This document shows positions 1 through 4,322 of a stretch of DNA of 12,111 nt, piece after piece. Below the pieces are notes generated by a model, which was not told where the DNA came from, ran no database searches, and worked only from the letters and a program-made list of their open reading frames with translations. The first letter of the stretch is position 1. Each line of letters opens with the position of its first letter. Position numbers and translations under genes: made by a program. This DNA is from Anaerolineae bacterium (GTDB lineage: Bacteria > Chloroflexota > Anaerolineae > JACIWP01): positions 1 through 12,111 of the forward strand of contig JACIWP010000073.1 of the NCBI GenBank assembly GCA_014360855.1, given 5' to 3'.

Positions 1-120
1 GGCATAGCGCCGGCGCTCCTCTTCCGTGTACACCCTCTCCAGAAATCGCTCACCGAAGCGCGCCAGAGCGCGCTGGACGCGAGCGATTTCCACGATGTCC
101 ACCCCGACGTAGATGGGCAT
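1..120 (-). CDS. acpS: Holo-[acyl-carrier-protein] synthase, N-terminal part (runs off the window)
   Basis: Only the first 40 residues are present; the gene continues past base 1. AcpS (EC 2.7.8.7) is a cytosolic enzyme that moves 4'-phosphopantetheine from CoA to a serine of apo-ACP, activating it for fatty-acid synthesis. The visible stretch has the family N-terminus: a glycine-rich strand followed by DIVEI, with Asp8 matching the Mg-binding aspartate, then Arg/Phe-Leu and an acidic TEEE segment. The ATG at 118-120 lies 9 bp after the stop of the UDP-glucose dehydrogenase gene. A GGATGAGG stretch around that stop could serve as the ribosome site, so translation is probably coupled to the upstream gene. 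The identification rests on motif recognition in a short fragment, but the pattern is distinctive. Confidence 0.85.
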   Translation of the reverse strand, partial: MPIYVGVDIVEIARVQRALARFGERFLERVYTEEERRRYA

Positions 121-129
121 GGGCCGGCC

Positions 130-1467
130 TCATCCGCAGGAACCCGGGTTATTGACGGCGTTAGGGCCGTAGCCCCGCCCGACGCCGCGGTAGATGAAGC
201 CCAGCCTCTGCATCTCCGCCGGCTCGTACATGTTGCGGCCGTCCACGAAGACCGGCCGGCGCATGGAGCGGGCGATGCGCGCCAGGTCCAGATGGCGAAA
301 CTCGTTCCATTCGGTGACCAGTACCAGCGCGTCGCATCCCTCTGCCAGCTCGTAAGGGTTTTTGCAGAAGGTCACGCCGTCGCCCAACTCTTTGCGGGCG
401 TTCTCCATGGCCACAGGGTCATAGGCCCGCACGATGGCGCCCTCGCTCTGCATGAGGCGGATGATCTCAATGGCCGGCGCCTCGCGGATATCGTCGGTAT
501 TGGGCTTGAAGGAAAGCCCCAGCACGCCGATGACTTTGTCGTGCAGGCCGCCGAGGAGATCGCGCACTTTGCGCACCAACAGCCGGCGCTGATCCTGGTT
601 GATCTCCATCACAGCGCGCAGGAGCTGGGGATGACAGCCGTGGATGGCGGCCATATGGGCCAGCGCCTTGACATCCTTGGGGAAACAGCTTCCGCCGTAG
701 CCGACGCCGGCGTCCAGGAAATCGCGGCCGATGCGCTTGTCATAGCCCATGCCGGCGGCCACCTCTTTCACGTCCGCTCCCAGCGCCTCGCAGATGTTGG
801 CGATCTCGTTGATGAACGAGATGCGGTTGGCAAGGTAAGCGTTGGAGGCGTATTTGATCATCTCGGCGGTGCGCAGGTCGGTGATCATGATGGGCGCGCG
901 CAGGGGCAGGTAGAGCTGGGCCACCTGGTTGGCCGCCTCTGGGTGCAGGGATCCCAGCACCACCCGGTCGGGATGGAGGAAGTCATTGACCGCCGACCCT
1001 TCGCGCAGGAACTCCGGGTTGGACACCACCCAGAATTCCACGTCGTTCTTGCGCGCTTTGCGGATAATGTCCGCCACCCAGTCGCCGGTGCCCACCGGCA
1101 CGGTGGACTTGTTGATGATGATCATCGGGTGGTCCATGACCTCGGCGATGGATTCGGCGGCGGCCCGCACGTACTTCAGGTCGGCCTCTCCGTCCACGCC
1201 GGAGGGGGTGCCGACGGCGATGAAGACGAACTCGGCATTTTTGAGGCCCTCGGCGTAGGAGGTGGTGAAGTGCAGGCGGCCGGCCTCGATGTTGCGCCGT
1301 ACCATCTCCTCCAGCCCTGGCTCATAGATAGGAATCTGGCCGGCCTGCAGTTTGGCGATCTTCTCCTCGTTGATGTCAATACAGGTCACATCGTTGCCCA
1401 TGTCGGCGAAACAGGTGCCGGTCACCAATCCCACATAGCCCACACCAATGACCGAGATATACCGCAT
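130..1467 (-). CDS. ugd: UDP-glucose 6-dehydrogenase
   Basis: This cytosolic enzyme (EC 1.1.1.22) oxidises UDP-glucose to UDP-glucuronate with two NAD+, supplying precursors for acidic envelope glycans. The 445-residue protein has the full family architecture. An N-terminal Rossmann fold starts at residues 5-13 (VIGVGYVGL). The central helical domain carries K205 and N209 in MIKYASNAYLANR. The catalytic Cys261 sits in GGSCFPKD with Asp265 behind it, and the C-terminal UDP-binding domain begins near residue 311. E152 lies in SNPEFLREG. The ATG at 1465-1467 has GGAGG six bases upstream. The gene sits 18 bp after the flippase-like gene and 9 bp before acpS, in one operon. The last 16 or so residues, after the usual end of the fold, form an unusual Gly/Asn-rich tail ending Ser-Cys-Gly. 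The related GDP-mannose dehydrogenases share this fold, but the motif spacing favours UDP-glucose. Confidence 0.95.
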   Translation of the reverse strand: MRYISVIGVGYVGLVTGTCFADMGNDVTCIDINEEKIAKLQAGQIPIYEPGLEEMVRRNIEAGRLHFTTSYAEGLKNAEFVFIAVGTPSGVDGEADLKYVRAAAESIAEVMDHPMIIINKSTVPVGTGDWVADIIRKARKNDVEFWVVSNPEFLREGSAVNDFLHPDRVVLGSLHPEAANQVAQLYLPLRAPIMITDLRTAEMIKYASNAYLANRISFINEIANICEALGADVKEVAAGMGYDKRIGRDFLDAGVGYGGSCFPKDVKALAHMAAIHGCHPQLLRAVMEINQDQRRLLVRKVRDLLGGLHDKVIGVLGLSFKPNTDDIREAPAIEIIRLMQSEGAIVRAYDPVAMENARKELGDGVTFCKNPYELAEGCDALVLVTEWNEFRHLDLARIARSMRRPVFVDGRNMYEPAEMQRLGFIYRGVGRGYGPNAVNNPGSCG

Positions 1468-1485
1468 GTCGAACCTCCGTGAATG

Positions 1486-2511
1486 TTATCCGTGTAGTTT
1501 GGTCGGGGCGTCCACCGCCGGCGCCGCCGGCGCGCTCTGCGCCGCCGCGCCGAAATCACGCCAGCTCACCTGCTCGCGCCACATGTAATAGGCGCCCAGC
1601 GCCGTGATGGGGAACCACAGCGCGCCGTGCAGAACCAGCGTGTAGGCGGTGGCAATGGGACGCAGGACCCCGTAGGTCACCAAGACCTCGATGCCCGGCA
1701 GGTCAAAGGTGCCCACATACCCGGGGGAGGAGGGGATCGTCGTGGCCAGGTTCACCACGCCGTTCATGAGCATCAGCACATAGAACGGCACGGAAAAGTC
1801 GAAGGCGTGCATGACAAACCAGTATTTGACGGTCTCTGCCAGCCAGATCACCAGGGAGGTGACGAAGATCATCAGGACGTCGCGCCCACTGCGCAGGGAG
1901 GCCAGCCCTTCCATGAAGCGGTCCATGATGCCGCGCAAGGAGGGCCGGAAGCGCGCCGGCACCAACCGGTCAATGACCCAGCCGTACACGCGCTGGGCCA
2001 GGTCATGCCGCATGGCGATGATGAAAAAGAAGCCCAGCGCGCCGAAGAAGGCCAGGCTGGCCACGATGACGATGCGCTGGAGCCAAGCTTCCATAGGGGT
2101 GAAAGGCAGGGCGAAGAAGACGAAGAGGAGCATGATGACGCCGTCGAAGATGCGCTCCACCAGCACGGTGGCCAGGCTGGCGCTCATGCTGACGGCTTCT
2201 TTGCGGCGCAGGACGTAACAGCGGATGACCTCGCCGGCGCGCGCCGGGTAAACGTTATTGCCCATGTAGCCGATGGCGACCACAGGGAACAGGCGCTGGA
2301 GGGGGACGCGTTTGATGGGTCTCAGCATGTAGTGCCAGCGCCAGGTGCGCGCCCAAACGGCGAAGAAGTAGACCACCACTCCCGGCAGGATCCACCAGTA
2401 GCGAGCCTCCTGGAGCGCCCGCCACAGCTCGGGCAGGTGGAGGCCCCGCAGGGCCAGGTAAAGGAAGAACGCGCTGATGATGAAGCCCAGCCAGACCTGC
2501 CAGCGTTTCAC
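1486..2511 (-). CDS. YbhN/AglD-type flippase-like integral membrane protein (UPF0104)
   Basis: A 341-residue polytopic membrane protein with about eight hydrophobic segments (roughly residues 5-22, 40-54, 72-86, 125-136, 147-166, 211-226, 240-257 and 285-309). Family hallmarks are clear: NNVYPARAGEVIR at 85-97, ERIFDG at 119-124 and PSSPGYVGTFD at 260-270. This fold also forms the membrane part of lysyl-phosphatidylglycerol synthase MprF and occurs alone beside glycan genes, where it is thought to move lipid-linked or phospholipid substrates. The substrate is unknown here. The soluble MprF synthase domain is absent, so it is not an aminoacyl-PG synthase. The start codon is GTG at 2509-2511, preceded by GGGAG seven bases upstream and 12 bp after the SWIM gene stop. 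The C-terminal tail after the last helix is Ala/Pro-rich. It shares an operon with ugd, which suggests a lipid-linked sugar role (inference). Confidence 0.85.
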   Translation of the reverse strand: MKRWQVWLGFIISAFFLYLALRGLHLPELWRALQEARYWWILPGVVVYFFAVWARTWRWHYMLRPIKRVPLQRLFPVVAIGYMGNNVYPARAGEVIRCYVLRRKEAVSMSASLATVLVERIFDGVIMLLFVFFALPFTPMEAWLQRIVIVASLAFFGALGFFFIIAMRHDLAQRVYGWVIDRLVPARFRPSLRGIMDRFMEGLASLRSGRDVLMIFVTSLVIWLAETVKYWFVMHAFDFSVPFYVLMLMNGVVNLATTIPSSPGYVGTFDLPGIEVLVTYGVLRPIATAYTLVLHGALWFPITALGAYYMWREQVSWRDFGAAAQSAPAAPAVDAPTKLHG

Positions 2512-2523
2512 GATGCCGCTCCC

Positions 2524-2763
2524 TTATGCGCCGGCTTCCATCAACCGCTCGCCAAACATGCGCTCCAGCGCCATGGAATGACTGCACACCCCCCGCTGAG
2601 AGAAGAAATGACAGGTACAGCTCCATTTGCCCTGGTCAAACGACACCGTATGCACGTCATGATCCCCTTTGAAGCGCACCGTCATCTGCGTGATGGTCAC
2701 CCGCTCCGGCTCCTCCGCGTAGCGCTTGGCCTTCTCGATCTTGCTCACCATCGCCGAATCCAT
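2524..2763 (-). CDS. Small stand-alone SWIM zinc-finger protein
   Basis: A 79-residue cytosolic protein consisting of little more than one SWIM module. After a charged N-terminus (1-22), a beta-rich stretch (23-48) leads into WSCTCHFFSQRGVCSH, giving Cys49, Cys51, Cys60 and His62 in a C-x-C-x8-C-x-H arrangement that would hold one zinc ion. A short helix (63-75) closes the protein. SWIM fingers normally sit inside larger DNA- or protein-binding proteins such as Swi2/Snf2 helicases and transposases; here no partner domain is attached. The ATG at 2761-2763 has an excellent AGGAGG seven bases upstream (2771-2776). It heads the operon for the flippase-like protein, ugd and acpS, and lies behind a 130-nt structured leader. 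The function is unknown; a nucleic-acid or protein-binding regulator is an inference. Confidence 0.8.
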   Translation of the reverse strand: MDSAMVSKIEKAKRYAEEPERVTITQMTVRFKGDHDVHTVSFDQGKWSCTCHFFSQRGVCSHSMALERMFGERLMEAGA

Positions 2764-2788
2764 TTCCGCGCCTCCTATCGTGGCTGAG

Positions 2789-2828
2789 GAACAAGAAACG
2801 ACACCAGGGCATACTCGCCCGGGTGTCG
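2789..2828 (-). terminator. Terminator-like hairpin in the leader of the SWIM operon (attenuator or sRNA end)
   Basis: Read on the minus strand, CGACACC-C-GGGC pairs with GCCC-U-GGUGUCG across a six-base loop (2799-2828). That is eleven base pairs with a single mismatch. It is followed at once by UUUCUUGUUCC, strikingly U-rich for this GC-rich DNA. This is the form of an intrinsic terminator. It lies between the promoter at 2903-2931 and the ribosome site at 2771-2776, so it would either attenuate the operon or end a small RNA of about 105 nt. Confidence 0.6.
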
Positions 2829-2849
2829 ACGGCTCTCAGGTATATTGGC

Positions 2850-2867
2850 ATGGGCACGATTGCCCAT
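2850..2867 (-). promoter_or_regulatory. Leader hairpin upstream of the attenuator
   Basis: ATGGGCA (2850-2856) and TGCCCAT (2861-2867) form a perfect 7-bp stem with a 4-base loop inside the predicted 5' leader of the SWIM operon. Together with the terminator-like hairpin downstream it makes the leader strongly structured. I do not recognise it as a known riboswitch class. Confidence 0.45.
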
Positions 2868-2886
2868 TCATCCCCCTCCGGCATGG

Positions 2887-2901
2887 CGTGGTTCCACCAC
2901 G
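2887..2901. promoter_or_regulatory. Operator-like dyad over the SWIM operon start site
   Basis: CGTGGT-TCC-ACCACG is a perfect 6-bp inverted repeat with a 3-base centre. It sits directly downstream of the -10 box at 2903-2908 and covers about -5 to +10 of the predicted transcript. This is where a repressor would block initiation. It could also fold at the very 5' end of the RNA. The cognate regulator is unknown. Confidence 0.4.
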
Positions 2902-2902
2902 G

Positions 2903-2931
2903 AGTATACTGCCTTTAGGAGCGCATGTCAA
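2903..2931 (-). promoter_or_regulatory. Sigma-70-type promoter for the SWIM/flippase-like/ugd/acpS operon
   Basis: On the minus strand, TTGACA (2926-2931) is separated by 17 bp from TATACT (2903-2908): a full-consensus -35 and a 5/6 -10 at ideal spacing. The predicted start is near 2896, giving a leader of about 130 nt before the SWIM start codon. The -10 is embedded in an 8-bp palindrome, AGTATACT. Confidence 0.8.
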
Positions 2932-2957
2932 ACCACTATCGCGCCTTGCGCCGGAAG

Positions 2958-2992
2958 CAGGTGACAGTCACCGATGGGGTGACTGTCACCTG
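2958..2992. repeat. Perfect 15-bp inverted repeat built from two 13-bp palindromes
   Basis: CAGGTGACAGTCACC (2958-2972) and GGTGACTGTCACCTG (2978-2992) are exact reverse complements around a 5-base loop. Each arm contains its own palindrome, GGTGACNGTCACC, so the element is both a long hairpin and a tandem pair of identical binding sites 18 bp apart centre to centre. It begins 15 bp past the stop of the second nitroreductase and ends 27 bp upstream of the SWIM operon -35 box. It could be a 3'-end hairpin for the nitroreductase transcript, although there is no U-tract on either side, or an upstream regulatory site. Confidence 0.7.
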
Positions 2993-3007
2993 AGGCGTAT
3001 GGCAATA

Positions 3008-3568
3008 TCAACACGCCGGCGCGCTGCTCGGGACGTGGCGCACCTGCTCCAGGTGCACCCGGCTGGATTCATACACCTCTTCCTCCCGGTGCGCCGGCAG
3101 TTCCTCCGCCGGCAACCCCACGGCCAGGATCATGGCCAAATGGATGTTCGCCGGCAGGCCCAGCAGTTGCTCCACTCTCTCTAACGCATCCGGATTGCCG
3201 AGCCACGGCATCAACCAGGCCGAGCCAAGGCCCAGGGCGGTGGCCACAATCAGCATGGACTGGGCGGCGGCCGCGGCATCCAGGTCCCAGGCCGCCGGCC
3301 CATCCTCTTCCGCCACCACCGCGATCCAGACCGGCGCGCCGGCCAGCGAGGGCTTCAGCCGCAGGGCGCTGGCAATCTCTTGTTTGACCTCCGCATCCCG
3401 CAGGATGATGAAGTGCCAGGGCCGTTGATGAAACCGCGTGGGCGCCAGCATGCCGGCGGTCAGGATATGATTCAGCGCGCTCTCCGGGACAGGTGTGTCC
3501 TGGAATGCCGTATGGGTGCGGCGGGCCAATATGGTGCGCAACATTTGCGTGCCCTTTCGCGTTCTCAT
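3008..3568 (-). CDS. Nitroreductase-family protein (downstream paralogue)
   Basis: A 186-residue FMN-dependent nitroreductase-fold protein, probably a cytosolic dimer that uses NAD(P)H to reduce nitro groups, quinones or related substrates. The N-terminal ARRTHTAF (15-22) matches the FMN-phosphate-binding Arg-rich motif. APTRFHQRPWHFIIL (42-56) is the second FMN segment, and ALGLGSAWL (111-119) the third. It is about the same size as its upstream neighbour and clearly paralogous: both share PWHF(I/V)(I/V)xRDAEVK followed by an EIA/RIA helix and an AP-x-WIA strand. The ATG at 3566-3568 overlaps the upstream stop as ATGA and has AGGAGG six bases before it, so translation is coupled. An internal Met9 is a possible but less supported start. 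The C-terminal tail (about 160-186) differs from the paralogue and ends in Cys. The specific substrate is unknown. Confidence 0.88.
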   Translation of the reverse strand: MRTRKGTQMLRTILARRTHTAFQDTPVPESALNHILTAGMLAPTRFHQRPWHFIILRDAEVKQEIASALRLKPSLAGAPVWIAVVAEEDGPAAWDLDAAAAAQSMLIVATALGLGSAWLMPWLGNPDALERVEQLLGLPANIHLAMILAVGLPAEELPAHREEEVYESSRVHLEQVRHVPSSAPAC

Positions 3569-4137
3569 TGCTTGCCTCCTTCAGAGCGGTACTGCGGGAA
3601 GGGAACCTGCCGGCGGTTGCCCCATTTCCCCTCATGCACACGGGTGGAAAAAACGTACGGGTCCAGCACGTGGGGCGGTCGCTGTTCGGCCGGCTTGCCC
3701 ACCGCCACAAAGGCGAACAGCTCCCATCCCTCCGGGATGTAGAGCGTCCGGCAGGCTTCCACCTGTCCCGGTGTCCATTTCGAATCCACCGTGCCGATCC
3801 AGGTGGCGCCCAGGCCCATGGCCGTGGCCTGCAGAAGGGTGTTCATCACCGCGGCGCTGAGGTCCATGCGCCAGGCCGGCGATGCACCCACATCGGCCAG
3901 GAAGGCGATCCAGGCCGGCGCTTCGGCCAACTGCGGATGGACGCGGAATGCCTCGGCGATCCTCCTTTTAACCTCCGCGTCTCGGATGACCACAAAGTGC
4001 CAGGGTTTGCGTCCCATCAGGGAAGGGGCGGCCATCGCCGCAGTCAGCAGTCGCTGGATGGCGTCATCGGATATGTCTGTGGTTGTGAATCGGCGCAGGG
4101 TGCGCCGCTGTTGAATGACCTCGATTGCGCTGTACAT
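3565..4137 (-). CDS. Nitroreductase-family protein (upstream paralogue)
   Basis: A 190-residue nitroreductase-fold flavoprotein, likely FMN-binding, dimeric and cytosolic. Family features are QRRTLRRF (10-17) for FMN phosphate, AAPSLMGRKPWHFVVI (36-51) and ATAMGLGATWIG (104-115), then the IPEGWE strand (134-139) and VAVGKPAE (144-151). I chose the ATG at 4135-4137 because GAGGAG lies 9-10 bases upstream and the family N-terminus starts just after it. The longer reading from GTG at 4182 lacks a ribosome site. It is the first gene after the promoter at 4216-4244 and is coupled by ATGA overlap to its paralogue. The C-terminus (150-190) is basic and aromatic and unlike that of the neighbour. Because members of this fold place the active site at the dimer interface, the pair could form a heterodimer (inference). 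The substrate is not deducible. Confidence 0.88.
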   Translation of the reverse strand: MYSAIEVIQQRRTLRRFTTTDISDDAIQRLLTAAMAAPSLMGRKPWHFVVIRDAEVKRRIAEAFRVHPQLAEAPAWIAFLADVGASPAWRMDLSAAVMNTLLQATAMGLGATWIGTVDSKWTPGQVEACRTLYIPEGWELFAFVAVGKPAEQRPPHVLDPYVFSTRVHEGKWGNRRQVPFPQYRSEGGKQ

Positions 4138-4171
4138 GGTACGGCTCTCCTCTTTTTGCGGAGACATGTGG

Positions 4172-4191
4172 GCCGGCGGCACGCCGCCGGC
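4172..4191 (-). promoter_or_regulatory. GC-rich hairpin in the nitroreductase leader
   Basis: GCCGGCGGC and GCCGCCGGC are 9-bp inverted arms two bases apart, within the roughly 70-nt untranslated leader of the first nitroreductase. There is no U-tract after it on the minus strand, so it is not an intrinsic terminator. Two copies of the over-represented GCCGGC hexamer make up its ends. It may affect mRNA stability or simply reflect that hexamer. Confidence 0.4.
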
Positions 4192-4201
4192 ATACAGCCC
4201 T

Positions 4202-4222
4202 CTATACTCGCTAATAGTATAG
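4202..4222. promoter_or_regulatory. Operator-like inverted repeat at the nitroreductase -10/start
   Basis: CTATACT (4202-4208) and AGTATAG (4216-4222) are perfect 7-bp arms around 7 bases. The right arm contains the -10 box and the left arm lies just past the expected start near 4209, a good position for a repressor. A second reading is two opposing -10-like sequences, but the plus-strand copy has no matching -35. Confidence 0.45.
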
Positions 4223-4244
4223 CACTTTTCTAAAGAATTGTCAA
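4216..4244 (-). promoter_or_regulatory. Sigma-70-type promoter for the nitroreductase pair
   Basis: On the minus strand TTGACA (4239-4244) and TATACT (4216-4221) are separated by 17 bp, the same boxes and spacing as the SWIM operon promoter. The region is locally AT-rich. The predicted start is near 4209, with a leader of about 72 nt to the start codon at 4137. Confidence 0.8.
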
Positions 4245-4252
4245 TAGTTGCA

Positions 4253-4264
4253 TCGGTTGACCGA
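4253..4264. promoter_or_regulatory. Operator-like dyad over the adenine deaminase -35
   Basis: TCGGT-TG-ACCGA is a 5-bp inverted repeat with a 2-base centre that contains the first five bases or more of the -35 box (4257-4262). It lies 8 bp from the -35 of the divergent nitroreductase promoter, so a bound factor could affect both. The regulator is not identifiable from this window. Confidence 0.35.
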
Positions 4265-4285
4265 CAGCAAGTTTCATGCTACTTT
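4257..4285 (+). promoter_or_regulatory. ade: Promoter for adenine deaminase
   Basis: TTGACC (4257-4262), a 17-bp spacer and TACTTT (4280-4285), preceded by TGC (4277-4279), which fits an extended -10. The predicted start near 4292 leaves a leader of about 30 nt, then GGAGG (4313-4317) five bases before ATG 4323. It is weaker in the -10 than the other three promoters in the window. Confidence 0.6.
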
Positions 4286-4322
4286 TGATGCGTCCGAACA
4301 CATCAGTCCAGTGGAGGATGCC

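Noticed and set aside
292..1482. 396-codon open frame on the plus strand opposite ugd
   Set aside because: It is fully antisense to a clear enzyme gene, rich in His/Gly/Asp from codon complementarity in GC-rich DNA, with no domain and no good ribosome site.
1627..2787. 386-codon open frame on the plus strand opposite the flippase-like and SWIM genes
   Set aside because: The same shadow effect; it spans two well-supported genes and has a low-complexity His/Gln/Asp composition.
2781..2870. CTCTCAGG on the plus strand resembling part of a glycine riboswitch
   Set aside because: The other conserved parts (GGAGAG pairing strand, CCGAAGGGG core) are missing and no plus-strand gene follows.
2836..2871. 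11-codon leader peptide frame in the SWIM operon leader
   Set aside because: The GGAGG is very close to the ATG and the region is taken up by a hairpin; kept only as a remark in the leader finding, not as a gene.
4248..4322. Upstream start giving a 25-residue extension of adenine deaminase
   Set aside because: It lies before the predicted promoter start, has no ribosome site, and the extension does not match the family; ATG 4323 has GGAGG at proper spacing.
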